The position numbers were made by a program, and so were the translations under genes. From Candidatus Brocadiaceae bacterium (GTDB lineage: Bacteria; Planctomycetota; Brocadiia; SM23-32): DNA of 64,000 bases. Positions 7,372-16,156 of this stretch are shown piece by piece (position 1 is the stretch's first letter; every line of letters starts with the position of its first letter). The notes beneath the pieces were generated by a model that did not search any database, had not been told where the DNA came from, and saw only the letters and a program-made list of their open reading frames with translations. The stretch is taken from NCBI GenBank assembly GCA_012728835.1, contig JAAYEJ010000031.1, positions 62,001 to 126,000 on the forward strand. Reading direction: 5' to 3'.

Positions 7372-8475
7372 ATGGCGACTGACACCCGCATCCGGCGCAT
7401 CGGCGTCCTGACCGGCGGGGGCGACTGCCCGGGGCTGAACGCCGTCATCCGGGCCGTGGTCAAGACGGGCATCTTCGAGTTCGGGTTGGAGGCCTTCGGC
7501 ATTTTGGACGGATACGACGGCCTGGTGCGGAACCGCATGATCCCACTGACCGAGAGCGACGTCAGCGGCATTCTGACGGTCGGCGGCACGATCCTGGGGT
7601 CGTCGAACACGGCCCATCCGTTCAAGTACGTGGCCCAGGGCGCCGGGGGTTCGGAGCCTCAGGACCTGTCCGACCGGTGCGTGGAGAACCTCCGGAACGC
7701 CGGGATCGACGTGCTCTTCTGCATCGGCGGCGACGGCACGCTGAGCATCGCGCACGATCTGGCGGCGAAGGGCATTCGCGTGGTGGGCGTCCCGAAGACG
7801 ATCGACAACGACATCTGCGGCACGGACGTCACGTTCGGGTTCGACACCGCCGTGCACATCGTGGCCGAGGCCGTGGACCGCCTGCACACGACCGCCATGT
7901 CGCACCATCGGGCCATGGTGCTGGAGACGATGGGGCGTCATGCCGGCTGGCTGGCGCTTGTGGGGGGGATGGCCGGGGGCGGCGACATCATCCTCATCCC
8001 GGAGATCGCCTACCGCATGGAGCGTGTCTTCGAGGTGGTCGAGGACCGGGCGCGGCGCGGGAAGCGCTTCAGCATCATCGTCGTCGCCGAGGGCGTGCGC
8101 CTGCCGGGCGGCGAATACGTCATCCGCCAGGAGGTGGCCGATACGCACCACAAGATGCGCCTGGGCGGGATCGGCGTCTGGATGGCGCACGAGATCGACG
8201 CCGCCACGGCCACCGAGAGCCGGGCGGTGGTGCTCGGCCACATGCAGCGCGGCGGCACGCCGACGGCCTGCGACCGTGTGCTCGCCACCCAGTTCGGCCA
8301 TGCGGCGCTTGTGGAGGCCATGGAAGGGCACACGGACGTCATGGTCGGCCGCAAGGGCACCCGCATCGTGCCCGTGCCGCTCAGCCACGTGGCCAACCGC
8401 CAGCGGCTCGTGGAGCCCGACAGCCAGATCGTCCGGGCGGCCCGGGCGGTGGGCACTTCCTTCGGCGACGAGTAG
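7372..8475 (+). CDS. pfkA: 6-phosphofructokinase (ATP-type active site with a PPi-type lysine)
   Basis: Glycolytic enzyme phosphorylating fructose 6-phosphate to the 1,6-bisphosphate in the cytosol; 367 residues. Motifs: 'GVLTGGGDCPGLNA' near residue 11, 'GGDGT' at 119-123, 'PKTIDND' at 141-147 and 'METMGRHAGWLA'-type sugar-phosphate binding. The Gly in GGDGT is the ATP-enzyme state (PPi enzymes carry Asp), while Lys142 is the residue usual in PPi-dependent and some actinobacterial ATP-dependent enzymes. ATP dependence is therefore likely but not certain. Start ATG at 7372 is preceded by GGAGAG. SerRS follows 14 bases after the stop. Confidence 0.95.
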   Translation: MATDTRIRRIGVLTGGGDCPGLNAVIRAVVKTGIFEFGLEAFGILDGYDGLVRNRMIPLTESDVSGILTVGGTILGSSNTAHPFKYVAQGAGGSEPQDLSDRCVENLRNAGIDVLFCIGGDGTLSIAHDLAAKGIRVVGVPKTIDNDICGTDVTFGFDTAVHIVAEAVDRLHTTAMSHHRAMVLETMGRHAGWLALVGGMAGGGDIILIPEIAYRMERVFEVVEDRARRGKRFSIIVVAEGVRLPGGEYVIRQEVADTHHKMRLGGIGVWMAHEIDAATATESRAVVLGHMQRGGTPTACDRVLATQFGHAALVEAMEGHTDVMVGRKGTRIVPVPLSHVANRQRLVEPDSQIVRAARAVGTSFGDE

Positions 8476-8489
8476 AAGAGCGCCCTGAG

Positions 8490-9767
8490 ATGATCGACAT
8501 GCAACTGATCCGGGACGACCGCGAACGGATCCGCGAGGCGATGCGGAAGGTCGGGGACGCCCCCGCGTTGATCGACCGTGCCTTCGAGCTGGACCTGCAG
8601 TGGCGGGCGTTGACGACGGAGGTCGAGGCCCTGAAGGCGGAGCGCAACCGACGGTCGAAGCAGATCGCCGGCATGGCCGCCGGGGAGGAGCGCGACGGGC
8701 AGATCGCGGCCATGCGGCGAGTGGGCGAGCAGATCAAGGTGCTCGACGTGCAGGCCGCCGACGTCCGCCGCGACCTGGATGAGCTGATGCTCCGCATCCC
8801 CAACGTGCCGGACGAGGACGTGCCCGCCGGGGCGGACGAGACCGAGAACGTCGTGGTGCGTTCGGAGGGAGAGCTGCCGGCGCTCGAGTTCGCGCCGCGG
8901 CCCCACTGGGAACTCGGGCCGGAACTCGGCATCCTGGACTTCGATCGCGGCGTCAAGCTCAGCGGGTCCCGGTTCTACGTGCTGATGGGCCAGGGGGCCC
9001 GCCTCCAGCGCGCGCTCATTGCCTGGATGCTCGACCTGCACGTGCGCGAGAAGGGCTACGTCGAGGTCTACCCGCCCTACATGGTCAACCGGCGCTGCCT
9101 GGTCGGCACGGGGCAGCTCCCCAAGTTCGCCGACAACGTGTACCACGAGGCCGAGGACGACCTCTGGCTGATCCCCACCGCCGAGGTCCCCCTGACGAAC
9201 CTCCACGCGCAGGAGACGCTGGATGAGGGCTCCCTGCCGCTGCGCTACGTCGCCTGCACGCCGTGCTTCCGGCGCGAGAAGATGAGCGCCGGCCGTGATG
9301 TCCGAGGCATCAAGCGCGGGCATCAGTTCGACAAGGTGGAGCTGGTCCGCATCTGCCGGCCCGACCGGTCCGACCAGGAACTGGCCGAGCTTCTCAACGA
9401 TGCCGAGGACGTGTGCCGCCGGCTGAAGCTGCCCCATCGCGTGGTGGAGATGTGCAGCGGCGACCTGAGCTTCAGCGCCGCCCGCAAGTTCGACGTGGAG
9501 ATCTACGCGGCCGGCTGCGGGGAATGGCTGGAGGTGAGTTCGTGCAGCAACTTCCGCGACTTCCAGGCCCGCCGCGCCGGCATCCGCTTCCGAGCCGAAG
9601 CCGGGGGCGCGCCGCAGTTTGCCCACACCCTCAACGGCTCGGCCCTGGCGCTGCCCCGCACACTGATCGCTATACTGGAGAACTACCAGCAGCCGGACGG
9701 TTCGGTGGCCGTGCCCGAGGTTCTGAGACCCTATATGGGCGGGGCGGACAGGATTGCGCGAGCCTGA
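8490..9767 (+). CDS. serS: Seryl-tRNA synthetase
   Basis: Class II aminoacyl-tRNA synthetase charging tRNA-Ser in the cytosol; 425 residues, the normal length. The N-terminal 110 residues form the coiled-coil tRNA-binding arm ('MIDMQLIRDDRERIREAM', then charged helices). Motif 2 is 'CFRREKMSAGRDVRGIKRGHQF' shortened by convention to FRRE...RGHQF, and motif 3 is 'ALALPRTLIAILENYQQPDG'. The ATG at 8490 gives the family N-terminus; ATG 8499 is an alternative. Only 14 bases separate it from pfkA, and its end overlaps the next gene by 14 bases, so the three are probably one operon. Confidence 0.97.
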   Translation: MIDMQLIRDDRERIREAMRKVGDAPALIDRAFELDLQWRALTTEVEALKAERNRRSKQIAGMAAGEERDGQIAAMRRVGEQIKVLDVQAADVRRDLDELMLRIPNVPDEDVPAGADETENVVVRSEGELPALEFAPRPHWELGPELGILDFDRGVKLSGSRFYVLMGQGARLQRALIAWMLDLHVREKGYVEVYPPYMVNRRCLVGTGQLPKFADNVYHEAEDDLWLIPTAEVPLTNLHAQETLDEGSLPLRYVACTPCFRREKMSAGRDVRGIKRGHQFDKVELVRICRPDRSDQELAELLNDAEDVCRRLKLPHRVVEMCSGDLSFSAARKFDVEIYAAGCGEWLEVSSCSNFRDFQARRAGIRFRAEAGGAPQFAHTLNGSALALPRTLIAILENYQQPDGSVAVPEVLRPYMGGADRIARA

Positions 9768-12447
9768 GCACACAACGGTTTTCCTGACGGGCGTGACGGC
9801 CGCACTGGCGGCGTTCGTGACGCTTCACCGTTTCGAGTTCCTGGGCGTGGGCGTGCGGGCCGCCGCCGGACTGGCCGCCGCGACGCTGGCGGCCGGCGCG
9901 GCCGTCGGCGTGGGCGTCGCCTGCCTGACCGGCCGGGCGCGCCGCCTGACGCCCGCCGTTCTGGCCGCTGTGCTCTGGCCGGCCTTCGCGGCGGCTCCCT
10001 TCGGGGTCCACGTGCACGCGGAGGTGGGGCTGGGCCTGCTCGGCGCGGCGGCGTCCGCGTGGGTGCTGGCCAACGTCTGCCGCGCGCGGCGCCTCGACGC
10101 CTGGGCGCTCGCGGGGGCGCTGGTCGGGTTCGGCGCCGGGAGTGCGGGCATTGTGGGCGCGGTCGGCGTGTTTCCGGCCGTGACGGTTGCCGCCGTGGCG
10201 GCTGCGGCGGCTGCCTTCGCCGCGCGCTCCCGCACGATGCCGGCGCCCGGGCCTGAGGAGTCGGACCCGCAGCCCCCGGCCCTCGCGCCGTTGCTCCGGG
10301 CCGTCGCATGGGGCGCAGTGGCGGCGGGCCTGGTTCGCGCCTACGTCCCCGCGGCGCGGTCCTGCGGATACGCGGCCGCCGACCTCGGAGTGGCCTTCGT
10401 CCTGGGTGGGCTGCTCTGGACGGGCCTGCGCGGGCAGGGGGTGAGGATGCGCGCGGCCGGGGCGTGTGCGGCCGGCCTGCTGCTCGTCCTTGCGTTGCTG
10501 AACGGGTATTCGTTCTTCCTCTATCCGGCGCTCATCCTGAGCGAACCGGCGGCGCTTCAGACGCCGGCGTCGCTGCTCGTGCCCGGCGCTTACTTCCCGT
10601 TCTGGGCCATGGCTTGCGTCCTGGGCGCGATGGCCACCGCCGCGCGGCGCGCAGCGGGCCCCCATGGGACGGCGGCGCCTCTGGGGGCGGCGGCCTTCGG
10701 GGCGGCGCTGGCGGGGTTGCTGGCCGGTCACGGCGCGGCGGCCGTGCTCGTCTCGGTCGTGCTGGCGGCCGTGGCGTTCGTGGTGGCAGCGGCCGAGGCG
10801 GCGCGCGCGGCGCGGGCGGCGACGCGGGTGTTCCTGGTGTGCGGCGGCCTGCTGGCCGTCGGGGCCGTCGTTTGGGCCTGGCGCGCTGATCCCCAGTGCG
10901 GGCTGCTCGGCATCCGCCACGTTATGGCGCTGGAGACGGCGGGCGGGCAGGACGGGGAGCCGGAGCCGGTCTCGCTGGACGCCTTCGAGTACACCCTCGA
11001 CGCCGCGGGACTGACGGCGCGGGCGCGACGGGGCACGGCCGTGGCCGAGCTGTTCAACGCCTACCTGGTGGGGGCCGGCGCGGAGGGCTCGATCGAGGCA
11101 TCTCTGGCCCTCGCCGTCGCTCTGCCGTTCGCCTACGGGGAGCCCGGCGGGGCGACCGGCGTCGTGGCCCCGGTGCTGCCGTCCACGTGGCGTTGCGCGC
11201 GGGCGTTGACCCGCCCGGAGCACCTGCGGCCTGTGGACCTCCGGCGGGGCGGCGGCGGGCGGGACTTCGACCGGATCGTCTGCGGGCCGGGGCCGATCTC
11301 GGGGCCCGGGAGCCCCCTGTCCGTCCTGAGCCGGGAGGCCCTGCTGGCCGTCCGGGCGCGCCTCCGGCCGGGCGGCGTGTTCGGCCTGTGGCTCCCCGTC
11401 GGCACGCTCGAGCCGGATGCGCTTCGAGACGCGCTGGCGACGGTCCGCGACGTGTTCCCGACCTTCCACGTCTACCTGGCCGGCCTGGACGCGGTGGTGG
11501 TGGCCGGGGAGGACCTGTCGCTGAGCTACACGCAACTGCGTTCGCTCCAGCCGCATCTGACCGGGGCGGGGCTCTATGAGCCCATGGACCTGATCTGCGG
11601 GTATGCGGGGGACTCGGGGGACATCGCCCGACTGCTGGACGGCGCGCGGGTGGACTCCATGGCGCGGCCGCGACGGATGCCGGCCTTCGCCCCGAGGGCC
11701 GCCGGGCGGGTCTGGCCCGTCTCGCTCGCACTGCTGGCCCAGCACCGACTGGCCGGTCCCGGACGCCTTCTGGAGCGCCTCCGCTTCGAGTCGACGGTGC
11801 AGCGGGCGCTCGCGCTGCACGGGTTCGACGGCGTCTACGGCGAGCAGACGTGGCACCTGCTGCGCGCGCTCGGCACGCTGTCCGGGGACGAGGGCGCGGC
11901 GGCGCTGGCGCGCTTTGTGGCGGGCCCGCTGGTCTGTCGGAGCCTCTTCGACGACGGGACGCGCGGGCCGGTGGTGCAGGCGGCGGCCGTCTTCATGGCC
12001 CTGGGCCTGCCGAAGGCCGCAGCGGCGACGGTCGCGCGCGCACTGGAGTCGAGCCCGGACGATCCCGTTCTGCACGTCGAGCTGGCCGGGATCCTGGAGG
12101 AGATGCAGCAGGCCGAGCAGGCGATCCTCCATTACGAGGCCGCGTTGCGCGTCGAGCCGTCCTCGACCGTGGCCCTGCAGCGGATGACGGCGAACATGCT
12201 GGCCCTGGGCCGCCACCGGCAGGCGGCCGAGACGCTCGAGCGGTTCCTGGAGCAGCAGCCGGACAACGTGCGGGCCATGCTGCTGCTCGGGCAGCTCTAC
12301 GTCGGCCCTCTGGGGCGGCGCGAACGGGCTGCCGAGCTGGCGCAGCGGGTCCTGGAACTCGAGCCCGGGGACGCGGCCGCGCAGGAACTGCTGCTGCTCA
12401 GCGGCGCCGGGGCGGCTTCCGCGCAGGCCGCGCCGGCCCCGCGTTGA
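9754..12447 (+). CDS. Polytopic membrane protein with spermidine-synthase-like domain and TPR tail
   Basis: An 897-residue fusion. Residues 1 to about 380 hold roughly ten to twelve hydrophobic helices rich in Ala, Val and Gly. The middle (about 380-650) resembles the Rossmann half of fused spermidine/spermine synthases ('DFDRIVCGPGPISGPGSPL', 'LRPGGVFGLWLP'). The C-terminal 120 residues are tetratricopeptide repeats ('ILHYEAALRVEPSSTVALQ', 'ERFLEQQPDNVRAMLLLGQLY'). The aminopropyltransferase catalytic Asp motif is not clear, so polyamine synthesis is doubtful. The start is TTG, overlapping serS by 14 bases; GTG codons downstream are alternatives. Confidence 0.7.
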   Translation: MREPEHTTVFLTGVTAALAAFVTLHRFEFLGVGVRAAAGLAAATLAAGAAVGVGVACLTGRARRLTPAVLAAVLWPAFAAAPFGVHVHAEVGLGLLGAAASAWVLANVCRARRLDAWALAGALVGFGAGSAGIVGAVGVFPAVTVAAVAAAAAAFAARSRTMPAPGPEESDPQPPALAPLLRAVAWGAVAAGLVRAYVPAARSCGYAAADLGVAFVLGGLLWTGLRGQGVRMRAAGACAAGLLLVLALLNGYSFFLYPALILSEPAALQTPASLLVPGAYFPFWAMACVLGAMATAARRAAGPHGTAAPLGAAAFGAALAGLLAGHGAAAVLVSVVLAAVAFVVAAAEAARAARAATRVFLVCGGLLAVGAVVWAWRADPQCGLLGIRHVMALETAGGQDGEPEPVSLDAFEYTLDAAGLTARARRGTAVAELFNAYLVGAGAEGSIEASLALAVALPFAYGEPGGATGVVAPVLPSTWRCARALTRPEHLRPVDLRRGGGGRDFDRIVCGPGPISGPGSPLSVLSREALLAVRARLRPGGVFGLWLPVGTLEPDALRDALATVRDVFPTFHVYLAGLDAVVVAGEDLSLSYTQLRSLQPHLTGAGLYEPMDLICGYAGDSGDIARLLDGARVDSMARPRRMPAFAPRAAGRVWPVSLALLAQHRLAGPGRLLERLRFESTVQRALALHGFDGVYGEQTWHLLRALGTLSGDEGAAALARFVAGPLVCRSLFDDGTRGPVVQAAAVFMALGLPKAAAATVARALESSPDDPVLHVELAGILEEMQQAEQAILHYEAALRVEPSSTVALQRMTANMLALGRHRQAAETLERFLEQQPDNVRAMLLLGQLYVGPLGRRERAAELAQRVLELEPGDAAAQELLLLSGAGAASAQAAPAPR

Positions 12448-12472
12448 AGGGTGCCGTCCCGGGCGCTATACT
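12444..12472 (+). promoter_or_regulatory. Sigma70-like promoter for the Gfo/Idh/MocA gene
   Basis: TTGAAG, 17 bp, TATACT, overlapping the stop of the preceding gene and 48 bases upstream of the ATG at 12520. Confidence 0.65.
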
Positions 12473-12519
12473 GCGCGCACGCTGTGGGAGACGACGTGAG
12501 GCAGACGAGGGAGCACACG

Positions 12520-13491
12520 ATGGGCAGGAAGGTCCGAGTGGCCATGATCGGCGCCGGCCGCCACGCGTGTCGGGTCCATTACCCGTCCCTGGCGATGCTG
12601 GACGATGCCGAGATCGTTGCAGTGGCCGAGCTTTCCTCCGAGCGCCGCAGCGCCGTCTGCGAGCAGTACGGCATCCCGGCGGGGTACGACGACTACGGCA
12701 GGATGCTCGAGGAGGCCGAGCCGGACTGCGTCTACGTGGTGTTGCCCCACCTGCCGGCCTACCCGGTCGTTCTGGACTGCCTGAAGAGGGGCCTGAACGT
12801 CTTCCTGGAGAAGCCCCCCGGGATCACGGTGGCCCAGACGCAGTTCCTGGCGCGTGCGGCCGAGGCACACGGCTGCATCACGATGGTGGGCTTCCAGCGC
12901 CGCTACGCCCCGCTGGTCAGGGAGGCGCTGCGCGTGGCGGGGGAGCGGGGCGGCAGCGACCTGATCATCTGCCGCTTCTACAAGAACGCCTGGGGCCTGA
13001 ACCTGTACGGCTACCACGAGACCAAGGGCGTCGACGTCCTCACGTGCGACGCCATCCATGCCGTGGACCTGATCCGCGCCCTGGGCGGCGAGGTGCGCGA
13101 CGTCGTCAGCGAGGTGCGCTCCGTGCACATGGGGTGCGCGGACCTGTTCGTCGCCCTGATGCGGTTCGAATCCGGCGCTACGGGCGTGTTCGAGTCCACC
13201 TGGACCTCCGGCCGGCGGCTGCTGGAGTTCGAGCTGCACGCGCGCGGCCTGGCGGCGCACGTCGACCTCGAAAGCGACATGCGCGTCTACGCCGACGACA
13301 ACGACGAGCCGCGGCGCGTGAGCGCGGCGGAGATCGGGGGCGGGGACGCGTACGTCATCGCGCGCGGCTTCCGCGACGAGAGCGCCCGGTTCATCGAGTG
13401 CGTGCGCGAGGGCACGCTGCCGGAGAGCCACCTGGGCGACTCGCTCAAGACCATGGAGCTGGTGGATCGCATCTACCACAGCCTGTTGTGA
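12520..13491 (+). CDS. Gfo/Idh/MocA-family oxidoreductase
   Basis: NAD(P)-dependent dehydrogenase of 323 residues acting on a sugar, inositol or related polyol. The N-terminal Rossmann fold has 'VAMIGAGRHACRVHYPSL'. The family signature 'EKPPG' supplies the catalytic-loop Lys, and the C-terminal alpha/beta domain carries 'DLLTCDAIHAVDLIR'-like text (here 'VDVLTCDAIHAVDLIR') with His and Asp residues near the substrate. The ATG at 12520 follows GGAG. It has its own promoter, and the glycosyltransferase gene follows 36 bases later. That pairing suggests nucleotide-sugar or surface-glycan metabolism, but the substrate is unknown. Confidence 0.9.
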   Translation: MGRKVRVAMIGAGRHACRVHYPSLAMLDDAEIVAVAELSSERRSAVCEQYGIPAGYDDYGRMLEEAEPDCVYVVLPHLPAYPVVLDCLKRGLNVFLEKPPGITVAQTQFLARAAEAHGCITMVGFQRRYAPLVREALRVAGERGGSDLIICRFYKNAWGLNLYGYHETKGVDVLTCDAIHAVDLIRALGGEVRDVVSEVRSVHMGCADLFVALMRFESGATGVFESTWTSGRRLLEFELHARGLAAHVDLESDMRVYADDNDEPRRVSAAEIGGGDAYVIARGFRDESARFIECVREGTLPESHLGDSLKTMELVDRIYHSLL

Positions 13492-13527
13492 GTGCGGGCG
13501 GCCGTCAGTCCTTCGTCAGGTGAGCGT

Positions 13528-14343
13528 GTGATCAACGGACAGCGCATCTCCGGGTTCGTCATCACCCAGAACGTGCAGGAGGTCGTGCGCGACTGCCTGG
13601 AGAGCATGAAGTGGGTGGACGAACTGGTCGTCGTCGACTCGCACAGCGACGACGCGACCCGCCGCATCGCCGCCGAGTACACCAACCGGATCATCGAGCA
13701 TGAGTTCCAGGGCCACGTGGCCCAGACGCGCTACGCGTTCGAGCAGACGACGGGCGACTGGGTCCTGTGGCTGGACTCCGACGAGCGGCTGACCGGGGCG
13801 GCGCTCGACCAGATTCGCAGTCACCTGGCCGGGCCGGAGCGGGACGAATGGGACGGGCTGGCCTTCCCCCGGGCAACCTACTTCCTGAACCGTTGGATCC
13901 GGCACGGGGGGTGGTATCCTCAACACAAGCTCCGCCTGATGCGGCGCGTCTGCGCGCAGATCGTGGGCACCGAGCCGCATCCGGAGGCGGTCGTGCAGGG
14001 GCGCGTCAGGAAGCTGTCGGGCGACATCCTGCACCTGAGCTACCCGGGCGGGGTGAGCGACTACCTGCAGCGATCGTGCCGCTACGCCGACATCTCGGCG
14101 CGGGGGCGCTTCGCCCAGGGAAAGCGGGCGTCGTGGCGCGCCCTGCTGTGCAAGCCCCCGCTGGTATTCCTGAAGAGCTACGTGGCCCGCGCCGGCTTCC
14201 TGGACGGAGTGCCGGGGCTCGCGGTGGCCATGGGCAGCGCCTGCTATCGTTTCAGCAGAGACCTCAGGCTCTGGGAGCTGGAGCACGGCCGCGCCCCGGA
14301 GCCCTTTGAGCCGCCGGACGTGGAGCCGCAGCCCGAGACGTAA
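13528..14343 (+). CDS. Family 2 glycosyltransferase (WaaE/KdtX-like)
   Basis: A 271-residue cytoplasmic or membrane-associated glycosyltransferase with a GT-A fold. The start is taken as the GTG at 13528, after AGGTGAG; a GTG at 13492 is possible but has no clear ribosome site. Motifs: 'ISGFVITQNVQEVVRDCL', 'VDELVVVDSHSDD' and 'WVLWLDSDERLT', where the DSD is the nucleotide-sugar/metal motif. The overall pattern matches LPS-core beta-glucosyltransferases of the WaaE type. The C-terminal helix with 'KPPLVFLKSYVARAGFLDG' is also seen in that group. The likely role is envelope glycan or LPS-core assembly. Confidence 0.88.
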   Translation: MINGQRISGFVITQNVQEVVRDCLESMKWVDELVVVDSHSDDATRRIAAEYTNRIIEHEFQGHVAQTRYAFEQTTGDWVLWLDSDERLTGAALDQIRSHLAGPERDEWDGLAFPRATYFLNRWIRHGGWYPQHKLRLMRRVCAQIVGTEPHPEAVVQGRVRKLSGDILHLSYPGGVSDYLQRSCRYADISARGRFAQGKRASWRALLCKPPLVFLKSYVARAGFLDGVPGLAVAMGSACYRFSRDLRLWELEHGRAPEPFEPPDVEPQPET

Positions 14344-14421
14344 CCGCCGCCGCGTGCGCACGGGCGCGCGTCATCGGGGCGGCTTTGCAGGGCCGGGTAT
14401 CGTCAGCCCCCGAGGGGGTGT

Positions 14422-16110
14422 ATGGTGAGGATCAGCTCCGTCCTGAAGGGCCCGCGCCGCATGCGTCGGGTCGCGCAGATCGCCAGCACGGCGGCCTCGC
14501 ACGGGCTGGGGTTCCTGGTGGGTCGCATGGATCTGCTGCGCTACCTGCCGGCCCGTCTGCGGTTGCCCGTGCAGGTGCAGGACGAGCCGCCGGAGGACCT
14601 GCCGGCCCGCCTGGCCACGGTGCTGGAGAAGCTGGGGCCGACGTTCGTCAAGTTCGGCCAGGCGCTCGCCACGCGGCCGGACATCCTGCCGCCGCACTAC
14701 ATCCGCGAGCTGGAGCGCATCTGCCACCACGTCGCGCCCTTCGCGGGGGACGCCGCCCGTTCCATCGTCGCCGGCGAGTTGGGCCGGCCGGTGGAGGAGG
14801 TCTTCAGGGATTTCGACGAACAGCCCCGGGCGAGCGGCTCCATCGCCCAGGTGCACGACGCGGTGCTGCCCGACGGCACCCCCGTCGTCGTCAAGGTGCG
14901 ACGGCCCCGCATCGAACGCGTTATCCAGGACGACGTGGCCATCCTGACCTTCCTGGCCGCCCAGGCGGACCGGGTCGAGGAGTTCAGGCCGTTCCGGCTC
15001 CCCATGCTCGTGGACGAGTTTGCGCAGGGCATCGGCCGCGAACTCGACTTCATGGCCGAGGCCGCCTACACGCACAGGCTGAGGGAGCAGTTCCGGAATG
15101 ACGACCGCATCGAGATACCGGCGGTCTACTGGGACTTCACGACCGCACGGGTCCTGACGATGCGCCGGATGGAGGGCGTTCACGTCAGCGAGATACTGAC
15201 GGAGCCGCAGCGGCCCGGCATCGACCGGGAGGCGGTCGCGCGCACCCTGATGGACGCCTACCTGAAGCAGGTGTTCATCCTCGGCGTTTTCCACGCCGAT
15301 CCTCATCCCGGCAACATCCTTGTGACCGAACAGGGCCGGGTGGCGCTGCTGGACTTCGGCATGGTCGGGCACGTCCGGTCCCGCCTGCGCAGGGGCCTGG
15401 GCGTCTGCGTGATGGCCCTGGGCGGCGGGCAGCCGGAGCTGGTGGCCGAGGTGGCGGCCGAGATCAGCCGCGTCTCGGAGGAGCGGGCCGAGGAGTTCCG
15501 CCAGGAACTGGTGGTCCTGCTGGAGCGCTACAGCAGCGTGCCGGTGGACCGGCTCGACCTGCAGCACACCTTCCAGGACGTGATGGACGTGATCCGCCGC
15601 TACCACGCGGAGATACCGCGCGACCTGGTGCTGATGGGGCGGGCGCTGGTGGCCGTCAGCGGCACCGTCATGCGCCTGTCGCCCGGCCTCCGCATCGGCA
15701 CGCTCGCGGCGCCCTACGGGCGGAGCCTGCTGATGCAGAAGCTGTCGCTGGTCGGCATGCGCCGCATGCTGATGGCCGGCGGGTATCAACTGGGGAGCCT
15801 GGTCTCCGACGTCCCGCGTGCGCTGCGCCACGGTCTGCAGAAGCTGCAGCGCGGCGACATCGAGTTCAGGGTCCGTCACGAGGGTTTCGAGAAGGGGCTG
15901 CGGGAGCTGGACCAGACCGGCAACCGCCTGTCCCTCAGCATCATCCTGGCCGCGATCATCATCGCGTCCTCAAGCCTGCTCGGCGCGGAGATCGGCGCCG
16001 TCAGCGTCCTGGGTTGGCGCGTGAGCCTGCTGGGGCTGGTGGGCCTGCTCTTCGGCCTTGTGCTCGGCGTGTGGCTGATTGTGAGTATCCTGCGCTCCGG
16101 ACGGCTATAG
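14422..16110 (+). CDS. UbiB/ABC1 family atypical kinase
   Basis: A 562-residue membrane-anchored protein of the UbiB/ADCK family, ATP-binding proteins needed for quinone or other isoprenoid lipid metabolism. Hallmarks in order: the KxGQ motif in 'FVKFGQALATRPDILP', the Ala-rich replacement of the P-loop in 'ASGSIAQVH', Lys in 'VVVKVRRP', 'ELDFMAEA', the catalytic-loop-like 'FHADPHPGNIL' and the metal-binding 'LDFGM'. Two hydrophobic helices close the C-terminus. No ubiquinone or menaquinone genes are nearby, so the lipid served is unknown. It stands alone between a glycosyltransferase and a DUF4432 gene. Confidence 0.93.
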   Translation: MVRISSVLKGPRRMRRVAQIASTAASHGLGFLVGRMDLLRYLPARLRLPVQVQDEPPEDLPARLATVLEKLGPTFVKFGQALATRPDILPPHYIRELERICHHVAPFAGDAARSIVAGELGRPVEEVFRDFDEQPRASGSIAQVHDAVLPDGTPVVVKVRRPRIERVIQDDVAILTFLAAQADRVEEFRPFRLPMLVDEFAQGIGRELDFMAEAAYTHRLREQFRNDDRIEIPAVYWDFTTARVLTMRRMEGVHVSEILTEPQRPGIDREAVARTLMDAYLKQVFILGVFHADPHPGNILVTEQGRVALLDFGMVGHVRSRLRRGLGVCVMALGGGQPELVAEVAAEISRVSEERAEEFRQELVVLLERYSSVPVDRLDLQHTFQDVMDVIRRYHAEIPRDLVLMGRALVAVSGTVMRLSPGLRIGTLAAPYGRSLLMQKLSLVGMRRMLMAGGYQLGSLVSDVPRALRHGLQKLQRGDIEFRVRHEGFEKGLRELDQTGNRLSLSIILAAIIIASSSLLGAEIGAVSVLGWRVSLLGLVGLLFGLVLGVWLIVSILRSGRL

Positions 16111-16156
16111 CCGGCCGGGACCGCGCGACTGCGGAGCCGAACGGGAGGGATTCCGA

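Noticed and set aside
7372-8475. Calling the phosphofructokinase strictly PPi-dependent because of PKTIDND.
   Set aside because: PPi enzymes carry Asp at the second Gly of GGDGT; here it is Gly, so the ATP type is more likely.
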